From Hydrogenophilales bacterium 16-64-46 (GTDB taxonomy: Bacteria > Pseudomonadota > Gammaproteobacteria > Burkholderiales > Thiobacillaceae): DNA of 64,000 bases. The notes under the pieces are model-generated. The model was not told the origin of the DNA. It was given only the letters and a program-made list of their open reading frames with translations, and did not search any database. Position 1 is the first letter of the stretch; the number at the start of each line of letters is the position of its first letter. The DNA is taken from assembly GCA_002281775.1 (NCBI GenBank), contig NCGY01000002.1, forward strand, positions 372,001 through 436,000. Direction: 5' to 3'. Below, in pieces: positions 1 through 8,723 of the stretch. Position numbers and translations under genes: made by a program.

Positions 1-165
1 TTCGGCGGCGAGTTCACGGCATTGACCGGCACGGGTGGCGTCAAAATGCCGGCACAGGCGGCACGCGTGCAGGTCGGCGCGGCAACTGGGGCACACTTCG
101 CGCCGGCCCAGCGGTAGGGGCAGGCTGGCAAGGCTGGCCCCGCATTTCCAGCAGACGAGGCTCAT
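1..165 (-). CDS. Zinc-ribbon protein, 5' part only (cut by window edge)
   Basis: The visible 55 codons carry four CxxC-type pairs (CWKC, CPSC, CRLC and a further Cys), which is typical of a small double zinc-ribbon protein of proteobacteria. The ATG at 165 overlaps the stop of the upstream DUF2237 gene by four bases (ATGA), so the two are probably translationally coupled. The gene runs off the left edge, so its full length and C-terminal part cannot be seen. No enzymatic function can be assigned. A structural or nucleic-acid-binding role is the family expectation. Confidence 0.6.
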   Translation of the reverse strand, partial: MSLVCWKCGASLASLPLPLGRREVCPSCRADLHACRLCRHFDATRAGQCRELAAE

Positions 166-539
166 GAAGACGACGCGGCGAGCGCGTGGTAGGTAAGGTC
201 GCCCAGCGAGACGCGGCGCAGGGCGCGTTCGTGGGTGGCTTCCAGCACGACCGGCGGGGCGACGCCGGCTTCGGCCGCTTCGAGCCAGCGCGCGGCGCAC
301 ACGCACCAGCGATCGCCCGGCTTCAAGCCGGGAAAGTCATACTCCGGCACCGGCGTGACGAGGTCGTTGCCTTGCTGGCGTGAATAGTCGAGGAAGGCCT
401 CGGTCATCTGCGCACACACGGTGTGGCTGCCCAGGTCATGCGGGCCGGTATGGCACAGGCCGTCCCTCAGAAAGCCGGTCATCGGTGTGCGGCTGCACAC
501 TTGCAGCGCGTCGCCAAGAACATTGCGGGCTGTGCTCAT
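162..539 (-). CDS. DUF2237 family protein
   Basis: A 125-residue protein with the conserved DUF2237 pattern: a PMTGFLRDG-like stretch near the N-terminus, HTVCAQMTEAFL, GNDL, FPGLKPGDRWCVCA, and PPVVLEATHE near the C-terminus. The family is of unknown function and contains several conserved Cys residues (here in HTVC and WCVC). I chose ATG at 539, not the earlier ATG at 560, because GGAG lies seven bases upstream of it and the homologous region begins there. It overlaps the following zinc-ribbon gene by ATGA. Confidence 0.8.
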   Translation of the reverse strand: MSTARNVLGDALQVCSRTPMTGFLRDGLCHTGPHDLGSHTVCAQMTEAFLDYSRQQGNDLVTPVPEYDFPGLKPGDRWCVCAARWLEAAEAGVAPPVVLEATHERALRRVSLGDLTYHALAASSS

Positions 540-643
540 CGTTTTTCTCCATCGCGGCAATCGACAAAAAATATCACGCGCCGCGTCAGCCGCACAGGCC
601 CGTCGACCTATGCTGTCTGCATAACGACACGAGGAGAGAGACG

Positions 644-964
644 ATGACTGTACTGAGCTACACCGCCGTGACCCAGAGCGGCCGCACTTTTGATATCGAG
701 TTTCCGCTGCATCCGCTCACCCGCTCGTCGGATGGCGTAGGCGAAGTGGTCACCGCCCTGCTGGACGCACTCAGCCGGGAAGCCAATGCCGGCAAGGGTT
801 TGTCCGACGGCGACCTGATTCAGGCGTTGACGATGGCGCTGGCCTTGCGCGTGCAGATGAGCGGCGGCCTGCCGGCGCAGATGCGCGGGCTGATCTGCGA
901 GCTGTACGACAGCGCGCACGCTGCGGTGCAGGCGGCGGCCAGCCAGCAGGCCGGCCACGCCTGA
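644..964 (+). CDS. Small hypothetical protein
   Basis: A 106-residue acidic, Ala-rich protein that I do not recognise. The start at 644 follows an excellent GAGGAGAGAG ribosome site, so translation is likely. No signal peptide or membrane segment is visible. The middle (DALSREANAGKGLSDGDL) looks like an amphipathic helical region. It is divergent from the DUF2237 gene, with about 100 bases between them that must hold both promoters. Function unknown. Confidence 0.65.
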   Translation: MTVLSYTAVTQSGRTFDIEFPLHPLTRSSDGVGEVVTALLDALSREANAGKGLSDGDLIQALTMALALRVQMSGGLPAQMRGLICELYDSAHAAVQAAASQQAGHA

Positions 965-1019
965 ACCGCGCATCAGGGCTCAGGATCAGAAGGCGCAGCT
1001 TGCCGTAGGTCGGCAGTGC

Positions 1020-1052
1020 GGGGTTGTTGCCGCTTCAGCGGCTTACAACCCC
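1020..1052. repeat. Compound hairpin in intergenic DNA
   Basis: An 8-bp arm pair (1020-1027 with 1045-1052) encloses a second 5-bp arm pair (1029-1033 with 1038-1042) around a TTCA loop. It lies between the convergent ends of the 106-aa gene and the lytic transglycosylase gene. No T-run follows on either strand, so a classical intrinsic terminator is unlikely. It may act bidirectionally as an RNA end-stabilising structure or be a REP-like element. Confidence 0.5.
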
Positions 1053-1145
1053 GGCCTCCCCTTCACGGGGGCCACTTTGCCGACGTGATCGCCCTGCCGG
1101 GATGTTGGAGAGGCGCTGCCGACCACCGCCCCTGAATCGCGCAAA

Positions 1146-2411
1146 TCAGGGCTGGGAATCGAAAGCCGTCGGCGCGGGCGGGGCCAGGCTCAAGCGCCCA
1201 GCTCCGGCCGCTTCGGCGTGCACGGTTTCCACCCGGGCCAGCACGCTGGGCGCGGGATACCCGTCAGCCGGCAAACCCTGGCTGACCTGAAAGCGGCGCA
1301 GCGCGCTCTGGGTGCGCGGGCCGATCAGGCCGTCGGCCGTGCCGGCGTCGAATCCCAGTTCGTTGAGCTGGCGCTGCATGGCCTGCACCTGCGCCAAGGA
1401 GAGCGCGCCGGTTTCACCCGGGCCGGCCGCCAGCGCCGCACCGCCGGCAAGCTGCTGCGCCAGTTGCGCCACGGACAGCGCGTAGTTCACCGAGCGGTTC
1501 CAGCGCATGACCACGTCGAAATTGTCGAACACCATGAATGCCGGCCCCTGCCAGCCCTGCGGCAACACGATGGCAGCCGGCCCGGTCACCACAGGCCAAG
1601 GGCTGCCGTCGGCAGGCCGCACACCCAGCGCGTCCCAGTTGCGCACGGCCATGCGGTGGGCGAGACGCGCCTGTCGCCAGTCGAAGTTTTCCGGCAGCCG
1701 GACTTCGAGGGCAACGGGCTCTCCACTGCGCCAGCCTGCGGCCTTGAGGTAGTTGCCCGCCGAATGCATGGCGTCGGCCACCGATCCCCAGAGGTCGATG
1801 CGGTCGTCGCCGTCGCCGTCAACGGCATAGGCGCGGAAGGTGGACGGCATGAACTGCATGTGGCCCATGGCCCCGGCCCACGAGCCGTTCATGTCGAGCG
1901 CGTCCACGTGGCCGGCGTCGACGATGCGCAGGGCATCGATGAGCTGCGATTCGAAAAAGCGGCTGCGCCGGCCTTCCCAGGCCAGCGTGGCGAGCGCGAC
2001 CGGGATGTTGAAACTGCCCATCGTGCTGCCGTAGTTGGTTTCCAGCCCCCAGAACGCGACCAGCACAGACTTGGGCACGCCAGTTTTCGCTTCCACCGCG
2101 TCGAGCAGGGCGGCGTGTTCGGCCAGCATGGCTTCGCCGCGCGCGATCTGCGCAGGGGTGAGACGCCGCCCCAGGTAATCGGAAAAGGTTTGCAGGAATT
2201 CGGGCTGGCGGCGGTCGAGCGCCACCACGCGCTCAACCGGTTGCGCGCCGGTGAGTGCCGCATCCAGCGTGGCGGCTGAAATGCCCTTTTCCTCTGCGGT
2301 CGTGCGAAAGGTCTCCAGCCAGGCATCGAAGCCGGGCTCCGGCGGCGCAGGGTCCGCTTGGGCGAGCACGGGCAGGAGCGCAAGCGCGAGCAATCCCAGA
2401 CGTTTACGCAT
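1146..2411 (-). CDS. Lytic murein transglycosylase (MltB-like) with peptidoglycan-binding domain
   Basis: A 421-residue exported enzyme that should cleave the MurNAc-GlcNAc bond of peptidoglycan non-hydrolytically in the periplasm. Residues 1-19 form a signal peptide (MRKRLGLLALALLPVLAQA). The SLT_2/MltB catalytic domain follows, with the catalytic Glu in FWGLETNYG at residue 124 and the GAMGHMQFMPST substrate-cleft motif. A PG_binding_1 domain occupies roughly residues 345-400 (LDFDAGTADGLIGPRT-like region). The ATG at 2411 overlaps the end of the upstream amidotransferase gene by eight bases. The longer reading from 2516 only adds out-of-family sequence inside that gene. Confidence 0.9.
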   Translation of the reverse strand: MRKRLGLLALALLPVLAQADPAPPEPGFDAWLETFRTTAEEKGISAATLDAALTGAQPVERVVALDRRQPEFLQTFSDYLGRRLTPAQIARGEAMLAEHAALLDAVEAKTGVPKSVLVAFWGLETNYGSTMGSFNIPVALATLAWEGRRSRFFESQLIDALRIVDAGHVDALDMNGSWAGAMGHMQFMPSTFRAYAVDGDGDDRIDLWGSVADAMHSAGNYLKAAGWRSGEPVALEVRLPENFDWRQARLAHRMAVRNWDALGVRPADGSPWPVVTGPAAIVLPQGWQGPAFMVFDNFDVVMRWNRSVNYALSVAQLAQQLAGGAALAAGPGETGALSLAQVQAMQRQLNELGFDAGTADGLIGPRTQSALRRFQVSQGLPADGYPAPSVLARVETVHAEAAGAGRLSLAPPAPTAFDSQP

Positions 2412-4170
2412 GACGTTGCAGCCAGTATTCAGTGAGCGCCAGATGCCACAGCTTGCTGCCCTGGATGCGCGTGTGGTGCGACTCCGGCGCGTCGAGCAGT
2501 TTCTGTACATAGGCACGCTGGTAGAGGCCCCGGTTGCGGCAGGCTTGCGAATCGAGGATGTCGCGCATGAAATCGAGAAAGTCGCCGCGCACGTATTTCA
2601 GCGCGGGCATGGGAAAGTAGCCTTTCTTGCGGTCGATCACCGCGTCGGGCACCAGGCCACGGGCGATGCGTTTCAGCACGTGCTTGCCTTCGCTTTGCAG
2701 TTTCAGTTCGGGCGGCATCGAGGCGGCGAGCTCGACCAGCTGGTGGTCGAGGAACGGCACGCGCGCTTCCAGCCCCCAGGCCATGGTCATGTTGTCCACC
2801 CGCTTCACGGGGTCGTCGGTGATCAGCATCGTCGTATCCATGCGCAATACCTGATCGATGAAGTCGTCGGCGAAAGGTTCCGCCAGATGCGCCGCCACCA
2901 GTTCGCCGGTGGCGTCCGGCCCGTGATACGCCGGCGCGGCCATGGCCAGAAATTCGTCGTGGTCGCGGTCGAAATAGTGCTTGCGGAAACGGTCGAGCGG
3001 CGAACCCTGCGTTTCCGCCGCCATCCGCGGATACCAGAAATAGCCGCCGAAGACCTCGTCGGCACCCTGCCCGCTCTGCACCACCTTCACCGTCTGCGAC
3101 ACCTGCTCGGCCAGCAGATAAAAAGCCACCGCGTCCTGCGCGAACATCGGCTCGCTCATCTGATCGACCGCCTCGGGCAGGCGCTTCAGCACCTCGGTAT
3201 TCGGGATCAGGAACTTGTGGTGGCGGGTGCCGTACATCGCCGCCACCGGGTCGGAGTATTCGAACTCGCTGCCGCGCTCCTCCGGCTGGTCTTCAAAGCC
3301 AACCGAGAACGTCATCAGGTCCGGCACACCCTGCTCGGCGAGCAAGGCCACGAGCAGACTCGAATCCAGCCCACCCGAGAGCAGCACGCCCACTTTCACG
3401 TCGGCGATTTCGATGCGTTTCTTCACCGCCTGCCGCAGGCTCGCGTGAATGGCTTCGGTCCACTCGGCTTCGCTTCTGGGCACCGGCGGGCGCTGTGCCT
3501 TCAACGACCAGTAGCGCCGGTGCAGCAGGTCGCCGCGCGCGTTGACCGTAAGCGTCGTGCCCGGCGCGAGTTTGCGGATGCCGTTATAGAGCGTGCGCGG
3601 CGCCGGCACCACCGCGTGCAGGGTGAAATGGTGGTGCAGCGCGACCGCGTCGATCGAGGTGTCGACGCCGCCCGCCGCCAGCAGCGCCTGCGGCGTCGAG
3701 GCGAAGCGGAAATGGCCGGCCGATTCGCTGTAGTACAGCGGCTTGATCCCGAGCCGGTCGCGCGCGAGAAACAGCGTGTCGCGGTTCCAGATCGCGAACG
3801 CGAACATGCCGGTGAGGCGCTCGACGCAGGCCTCGCCCCATTGCAGCCAGGCGCGCAGGATGACCTCAGTGTCGCCGTCGGAATGGAAGGCGTGGCCCAG
3901 ACCGATCAACTCGGCGCGCAGTTCGGGGTAGTTGTAGATCGTGCCGTTGAACACCAGCGCGGTGCGGGTCGCGGCGTCGACCATCGGCTGCGCGGATTTC
4001 TCCGACAGATCGATGATCGCCAGCCGCCGATGCCCCAGCCGCACCGCGTCGTCGGCGTGCTGGCCCTCGGCGTCCGGCCCGCGCCGCGCCAGTTTCGCCA
4101 GCATGCGCGCCATCGTGTCCGCCTTGGGCGGTGCGTTGTCGAAACGGAATTCACCTGCGATGCCGCACAT
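2404..4170 (-). CDS. Asparagine synthetase-type amidotransferase, probably N-acetylglutaminylglutamine amidotransferase
   Basis: A 588-residue class II glutamine amidotransferase fused to an ATP-pyrophosphatase synthetase domain. The N-terminal nucleophile is Cys2 (MCGIAGEF). The PP-loop SGGLDSS lies at 265-271. The HHHFTLHAVVPAPRT, GFED and QSGQGADEVFGGY stretches match my memory of the subfamily that amidates N-acetylglutaminylglutamine to the osmolyte NAGGN better than AsnB. That substrate call is inference. The usual NAGGN partner genes (the ngg ligase and the M42 hydrolase) are not beside it. It shares a short overlap with the downstream lytic transglycosylase gene, so the two are probably cotranscribed. 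Confidence 0.82.
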   Translation of the reverse strand: MCGIAGEFRFDNAPPKADTMARMLAKLARRGPDAEGQHADDAVRLGHRRLAIIDLSEKSAQPMVDAATRTALVFNGTIYNYPELRAELIGLGHAFHSDGDTEVILRAWLQWGEACVERLTGMFAFAIWNRDTLFLARDRLGIKPLYYSESAGHFRFASTPQALLAAGGVDTSIDAVALHHHFTLHAVVPAPRTLYNGIRKLAPGTTLTVNARGDLLHRRYWSLKAQRPPVPRSEAEWTEAIHASLRQAVKKRIEIADVKVGVLLSGGLDSSLLVALLAEQGVPDLMTFSVGFEDQPEERGSEFEYSDPVAAMYGTRHHKFLIPNTEVLKRLPEAVDQMSEPMFAQDAVAFYLLAEQVSQTVKVVQSGQGADEVFGGYFWYPRMAAETQGSPLDRFRKHYFDRDHDEFLAMAAPAYHGPDATGELVAAHLAEPFADDFIDQVLRMDTTMLITDDPVKRVDNMTMAWGLEARVPFLDHQLVELAASMPPELKLQSEGKHVLKRIARGLVPDAVIDRKKGYFPMPALKYVRGDFLDFMRDILDSQACRNRGLYQRAYVQKLLDAPESHHTRIQGSKLWHLALTEYWLQRHA

Positions 4171-4219
4171 ATCTCTGCCTCGCCTTGCTCAGTCTCTACC
4201 GGGCACAAGCCGGAGAGAA

Positions 4220-4624
4220 TCAGCGTTCATTCAAAAAATCAGCAACCGTTTGTATCAGCAAACTGCCGGTCTTGTTGCGATCATTCATCAGAAAACCAAA
4301 ATCGCGAAGATCACCCGTGAGCAGAACATCCGCCCGGCAGGCGTGCGCAGCGCGATAGATGGGGCAGTCCTTGTCCGGCAATCCGGGCGGGCAATCCGCG
4401 TCTGCCGCGTCGGGCGACAGGCGCAGGCTTTGTGCAAACGCATCGAGCCGTTCCAGTCCTTCCGGAAACTTGAGCGCCAGATTACGGCGCGCCTCTTCCA
4501 GCGCGTAGGCGCTGGTCGCGAGCTGCCACAGCCCGGCCTGGCCCAGCTCGATCACCAGCGCGGCCTTGCCCTTGGGATTGTGTGCCGCCGTGAACAGAAT
4601 ATTGGCGTCAAGAAAAAGCCGCAT
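4220..4624 (-). CDS. PIN-domain toxin-like ribonuclease
   Basis: A 134-residue PIN-domain protein. The N-terminal MRLFLDANILF supplies the first metal-binding Asp (D6), and the later DVLLTGDLRDFG segment supplies the second acidic cluster. Proteins of this kind cleave RNA with Mg2+ and are the toxin halves of VapBC-like modules. Its ATG shares one base with the stop of the AbrB-type gene upstream (TGATG), which is the standard antitoxin-first coupling. The RNA target is unknown. Confidence 0.8.
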   Translation of the reverse strand: MRLFLDANILFTAAHNPKGKAALVIELGQAGLWQLATSAYALEEARRNLALKFPEGLERLDAFAQSLRLSPDAADADCPPGLPDKDCPIYRAAHACRADVLLTGDLRDFGFLMNDRNKTGSLLIQTVADFLNER

Positions 4625-4872
4625 CAGCCTTTTTGCAGTCGCGCCAGAATGCGCTTGCGCTCGGCGGCGGTGAGCTTGTCCTCAAGGTCCCACTGGGCAA
4701 TCTGTTCGTCGGAGTAGCGTTCTATCTCCATCACGGCAGCGGGCTTGAGCGCCAGCTCGCCGTTGCGCGTTTCGATGATGACGGCGCTGCCGGGCACAAT
4801 GCCCAGCTGCTTGCGCATGTCGGCGGGCAGGGTGATCTGGCCGCGACTGGAGACGATGAGGGTTTCACGCAT
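4624..4872 (-). CDS. AbrB/MazE-type (SpoVT-AbrB fold) antitoxin
   Basis: An 82-residue protein beginning METLIVSSRGQ-like after the chosen ATG (4872), with the swapped-hairpin pattern SSRGQITLPADMRKQLGI at residues 5-22. Such proteins bind operator DNA as dimers and neutralise the cognate toxin through a flexible C-terminus. An upstream ATG at 4887 is in frame, but GAGAAGC precedes the 4872 start. It directly precedes and overlaps the PIN gene, so autoregulation of the pair is expected. Confidence 0.8.
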   Translation of the reverse strand: MRETLIVSSRGQITLPADMRKQLGIVPGSAVIIETRNGELALKPAAVMEIERYSDEQIAQWDLEDKLTAAERKRILARLQKG

Positions 4873-4911
4873 GTTGCTTCTCCGCAATACGGAAATTCCG
4901 TCATTCGGATA

Positions 4912-5949
4912 TTAGGCCACCAGCGGCGGCTCGTCCATCAGTGCTATCTGCTCGCGCAGCTCGAGGATGCGTGCCTGCCAGTACTGCTGCGTATTGAACC
5001 ATGGAAACGCGGCGGGAAAAGCCGGGTCGTCCCAGCGGCGGGCGAGCCAGGCGGCGTAGTGGATCAATCGTAGAGTGCGCAGCGCCTCGACCAGATGGAG
5101 TTCGCGCGGGTCGAATTCGGCGAAATCCTCGTAGCCCGTAAGGATCTCGTTGAGTTGCGCCTGCTGCTCGTCGCGTTCGCCGGAGAGCAGCATCCACAGG
5201 TCCTGCACCGCCGGGCCGCTACGGGCGTCGTCGAAGTCGACGAAGTGCGGGCCGTCGCCGGTCCACAGCACGTTGCCGGGGTGGCAGTCGCCGTGCAGGC
5301 GTAGCGTGCGCACGTCGCCGGCGCGGGCGTAGCAGTGCGCCACCTGTTCGAGCGCGTGGTCGATGACGCTGTTCCACGCCGGCGCGAGGTCGGGCGGCAG
5401 CCAGCCACCGGCGCGCAGGAAATCGCGCGACTGCGTGCCGAAGCTGTCAAGATCGAGCGCAGGCCGGTGCGCGAACGCGGCCTGCGCGCCGACGGCGTGG
5501 ATGCGCCCGAGAAAGCGGCCCATCCATTCCAGGGTGCCGGGGCGGTCGAATTCGGGCGCGCGGCCGCCCTGCTTGGGGAAGACGGCAAAGCGGAAACCGG
5601 CGTGGGTGTGCAGCGTGGCGCCGTTCAGCGCCAGCGGCGCGACCACCGGAATCTCGTGCGCGGCGAGTTCGGCGGTGTAGGCGTGTTCTTCGAGGATGGC
5701 GTCGTCGGTCCAGCGTGCCGGGCGGTAGAACTTCACCACCACCTGGGCTGCGCCCGGACCGCCAGAAGCGCGAGCGTCTGGCGGCGAACTCCCTGCGGGT
5801 GTGCTGTCTTCCACGCCCATCTGGTAGACACGGTTTTCAAAGCTGTTCAGTGCCAGCAGGCGGCCGTCGGCGCGCAGACCGGTGCTGTCGAGCGCGTCGA
5901 GCGCGACGTCTGGGGTAAGGGCGGCGTAGGAATGAAGCGTGTCGGTCAT
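4912..5949 (-). CDS. srkA: Stress response kinase A (SrkA/RdoA-type) protein kinase
   Basis: A 345-residue APH-fold protein kinase. Lys73 in VVVKFYRPARW is the ATP Lys. The catalytic loop LRLHGDCHPGNVLW has Asp221 and Asn226. The metal-binding HFVDFDDA lies at 236-242, followed by the family-typical QDLWMLLSG. SrkA links envelope stress to survival by opposing MazEF-type killing in E. coli. The start at 5949 gives the usual family length plus about 21 residues. The excess is an insert at residues 47-69, carrying an inverted repeat (5759-5784), between the N-lobe strands. The gene is divergent from the patatin gene. Confidence 0.88.
   Translation of the reverse strand: MTDTLHSYAALTPDVALDALDSTGLRADGRLLALNSFENRVYQMGVEDSTPAGSSPPDARASGGPGAAQVVVKFYRPARWTDDAILEEHAYTAELAAHEIPVVAPLALNGATLHTHAGFRFAVFPKQGGRAPEFDRPGTLEWMGRFLGRIHAVGAQAAFAHRPALDLDSFGTQSRDFLRAGGWLPPDLAPAWNSVIDHALEQVAHCYARAGDVRTLRLHGDCHPGNVLWTGDGPHFVDFDDARSGPAVQDLWMLLSGERDEQQAQLNEILTGYEDFAEFDPRELHLVEALRTLRLIHYAAWLARRWDDPAFPAAFPWFNTQQYWQARILELREQIALMDEPPLVA
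5759..5784. repeat. Inverted repeat inside the srkA coding insert
   Basis: Perfect 8-bp arms CCGCCAGA/TCTGGCGG enclose a 10-base loop. They sit exactly in the stretch of srkA that encodes the extra residues absent from typical family members. This looks like a small palindromic insertion that kept the reading frame. Confidence 0.5.
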
Positions 5950-6146
5950 GCCATGCACTGTAGCGCGAGAGGCGGATAATGCCTCATGCCCATTTCGCAC
6001 CGAAGGCCCATGACGACATACGATCCCCAGACGTTCGAGCTCGCAGGCTCCGTGTGGCAGGCACGCCACCGCACGCCAGACAATGCGGGCATCGACGCAA
6101 ACAGGGCGCACGGGACGTTTTCGACGATGGGGCGCGAGGCCGGCTG

Positions 6147-7061
6147 ATGGCAAAGGCGAAGCCAGCGCCCGCCCGTCCGCGCATCGGCCTTGCGCTGGGC
6201 GGCGGCTCGGCGCGCGGCTGGGCGCACATCGGCGCGATCCGGGTGCTGGAAGAGGCCGGCGTTCGTCCCGATCTGGTGTGTGGCACCTCGATCGGCGCGC
6301 TGGTCGGCGCGGCCTACGTCGCCGGCGAGCTCGACCGGCTGGAAACCTGGGTGCGCAGCCTGAAACTGCAGACGGTGGTGAGCTTCCTCGATTTCACGCT
6401 CGGTGGCGGGCTGATCAAGGGCGACAAGCTCATCGAATTCTTCCGTGCGCATTTCGTCGACCGTGACATCCGCGAGCTTGAACGGCCCTACGGTGCCGTC
6501 GCCACCGATCTCGCACGCGGCCGCGAAATCTGGCTGCGCGAAGGCGGCGTATCCGACGCGGTGCGCGCCTCGATTGCCTTGCCCGGTCTGTTCACGCCGG
6601 TGGTGCACGACGGCACATGGCTGGTCGACGGCGGCCTGGTGAACCCGGTGCCGGTGTCGCTCGCGCGCGCCATGGGCGCGGACTTCGTGATCGCAATCGA
6701 CCTCAACGCCGATATCCTCGGCCGTCACCTCAGGAACGCACCTGCTAGCCGCACGCGTCGCGCCAAACCGACGCTTGCCGATACCGTGATGGCCCAGCTC
6801 GGCATCGAACGCGACGACGGTCCCGCGCCGCCGGCCATGCTCGACGTGCTGGCGTCCAGCATCAACATCATGCAGGTGCTCATCACCCGCAGCCGGCTCG
6901 CCGGTGAACCCGCAGACGCGATCATCGCGCCGCCGCTCGCCAGCCTGGGCCTGATGGAATTCCACCGCGCCACCGTCGCAATCGAAGCAGGCCGCCGGGC
7001 GGCCGAGGCGGCGCTGCCGCAGATTCTGGAACGGCTGGATGGCCTCGGCGCATCGGCCTGA
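6147..7061 (+). CDS. Patatin-like phospholipase / esterase (RssA-like)
   Basis: A 304-residue cytoplasmic or peripheral patatin-fold hydrolase. The oxyanion-hole motif GGGSARG is at residues 18-24, the nucleophile elbow GTSIG has Ser48, and the catalytic Asp161 is in LVDGGLVNP. Members deacylate phospholipids or lysophospholipids. The substrate here is unknown. The ATG at 6147 is preceded by GAGG with a seven-base gap. The longer frame from 5979 would add an out-of-family basic stretch and was rejected. Confidence 0.87.
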   Translation: MAKAKPAPARPRIGLALGGGSARGWAHIGAIRVLEEAGVRPDLVCGTSIGALVGAAYVAGELDRLETWVRSLKLQTVVSFLDFTLGGGLIKGDKLIEFFRAHFVDRDIRELERPYGAVATDLARGREIWLREGGVSDAVRASIALPGLFTPVVHDGTWLVDGGLVNPVPVSLARAMGADFVIAIDLNADILGRHLRNAPASRTRRAKPTLADTVMAQLGIERDDGPAPPAMLDVLASSINIMQVLITRSRLAGEPADAIIAPPLASLGLMEFHRATVAIEAGRRAAEAALPQILERLDGLGASA

Positions 7062-7138
7062 TCGCAACGCCCGGCAAAAAATTGGCTGGCCCGGTTTGTC
7101 GTATCCCTGTCTAAGCGCAGTTTGCCTAAGCTTGCTGC

Positions 7139-8704
7139 ATGGCCACCGCTCTCGTCTGGTTCAAGCGCGACCTGCGCATCCACGACCACGCCCCGCTCGC
7201 CGCAGCGGCCGCGTTCGAGCGCGTGCTGGCGGTCTACGTGATCGAACCGGCGTGGCTCGCCAGCCCGGAATTCGACCCACAACACCTTGAGTTTGCCCTC
7301 GGCTGCCTAGTCGAACTGCGCGCCGGCCTCGCCGCGCGCGGCCTGCCGCTGGCGGTGCGGGTGGGCGAGGTGCGCGCGGTGTTCGACGAGCTTCAACGCG
7401 AAGCTGGTTTCGACCACCTGCTCTCACACGAGGAAACCGGCCCCGGCTGGAGTTACGCCCGCGATCGGGCGGTTGCAGACTGGTGTCGCGCGCGCGGCGT
7501 GGCCTGGGATGAATTCCCGCAGCACGGCGTGGTGCGCCGGCTCCTGCGGCGGACCGGCTGGGCGGCGCGCTGGCAGCAGCGGATGGATACCGCCGAACAC
7601 CCAATTCCGGCAGCGTTTCGCGGGGCGACTGTCGCACTGGCCGACCTGCCGACGCTGGCTGATTTGTCCCTTGCCCCGCATGGCCGCTCGCTTCAGCCAG
7701 CCGGCGAGCGCGCCGGATTGGCCGTGCTCGACAGCTTCCTCGCCGAACGCGGCGGCCCCTACCGGCGCGCGATTTCCAGCCCGCTTACCGCCGAATCCGG
7801 TTCCAGCCGGCTCTCGCCCTACCTCGCCTTCGGCGCACTCTCGCTGCGCCGCGCCCATCAGGCCAGCGCCGCCGAAATCCGCTGTCGCCGCGCAGGCGAC
7901 GCCGCCGACCGCGCCTTCGCCTACGGTCTGGCCGGCTTCTCCTCGCGCCTGCGCTGGCATTGCCATTTCATGCAGAAGCTTGAATCCGAACCGGAAATCG
8001 AGTTCCGCAACTTTTCGCGCGCCCACGACGGCCTGCGCGAGCCGCACTTCGACCGCGCGCGCTTCGACGCCTGGTGTGCGGGGCAGACCGGCTATCCCAT
8101 GGTCGACGCCTGTATGCTTCAGCTCCGCGCCACCGGCTGGCTCAATTTCCGCATGCGCGCCATGCTGGTCTCCTTCGCCGCCTACCACCTGTGGCTGCAC
8201 TGGCGCGAGCCGGGGCTGTTCCTCGCGCGCCAGTTTCTCGATTTCGAAGCCGGCATCCACTGGAGCCAGATGCAAATGCAGTCCGGCACCACCGGCATCA
8301 ACACCCTGCGCGTGTATTCCCCCACCAAGCAGGCACTCGACCACGACCCCGAAGGTGTCTACATCCGCCGCTGGATACCGGCGCTCGCGCGCGTGCCTCT
8401 GGGCTATCTTGCCCGGCCATGGACGATGCCCGTGGAAATCCAGCGCGCTGCCGGTTGCATGATCGGCCGTGACTATCCCGCGCCCGTGGTCGATGAAGCC
8501 ACCAGCGTCAAAGCCGCGAAGAACGCGCTCTACGGCCTGCGCCGCCAGACCGCCGCACGCGAAGAAGCCGCCGCCATCGTCGATAAGCACGGCTCGCGCA
8601 AAAGTGGGCTACCGAATACGACTCCCGGCCAGCCGGCCCAACGCACACGCCCCCCGCGCGGTGTGGACACCGACGGCGTGCAGCGCGAGCTGTTCGATTT
8701 CTGA
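7139..8704 (+). CDS. Cryptochrome/DNA photolyase family protein
   Basis: A 521-residue flavoprotein of the photolyase superfamily. The N-terminal alpha/beta antenna domain begins ALVWFKRDLRIHDHAPL. The C-terminal FAD domain carries the GYPMVDACMLQLRATGW and NFRMRAM segments, and FEAGIHWSQMQMQSGTTG replaces the usual GDxxxNNGGWQW stretch. Light-driven repair of pyrimidine dimers or a photoreceptor role is the family expectation. The altered FAD/DNA-side motif means the exact class is uncertain. DUF2256 follows within 20 bases, a recurrent partner of this group. Confidence 0.85.
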   Translation: MATALVWFKRDLRIHDHAPLAAAAAFERVLAVYVIEPAWLASPEFDPQHLEFALGCLVELRAGLAARGLPLAVRVGEVRAVFDELQREAGFDHLLSHEETGPGWSYARDRAVADWCRARGVAWDEFPQHGVVRRLLRRTGWAARWQQRMDTAEHPIPAAFRGATVALADLPTLADLSLAPHGRSLQPAGERAGLAVLDSFLAERGGPYRRAISSPLTAESGSSRLSPYLAFGALSLRRAHQASAAEIRCRRAGDAADRAFAYGLAGFSSRLRWHCHFMQKLESEPEIEFRNFSRAHDGLREPHFDRARFDAWCAGQTGYPMVDACMLQLRATGWLNFRMRAMLVSFAAYHLWLHWREPGLFLARQFLDFEAGIHWSQMQMQSGTTGINTLRVYSPTKQALDHDPEGVYIRRWIPALARVPLGYLARPWTMPVEIQRAAGCMIGRDYPAPVVDEATSVKAAKNALYGLRRQTAAREEAAAIVDKHGSRKSGLPNTTPGQPAQRTRPPRGVDTDGVQRELFDF

Positions 8705-8723
8705 CACGGTTTTCGACACAAGC

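Noticed and set aside
2251..4320. 689-codon plus-strand open frame
   Set aside because: It is the antisense shadow of the amidotransferase and transglycosylase genes, His/Arg/Gln-rich with no domain.
5979..6146. Longer N-terminus of the patatin protein
   Set aside because: The added 56 residues are basic and out of family, and the ATG at 6147 has a good ribosome site.
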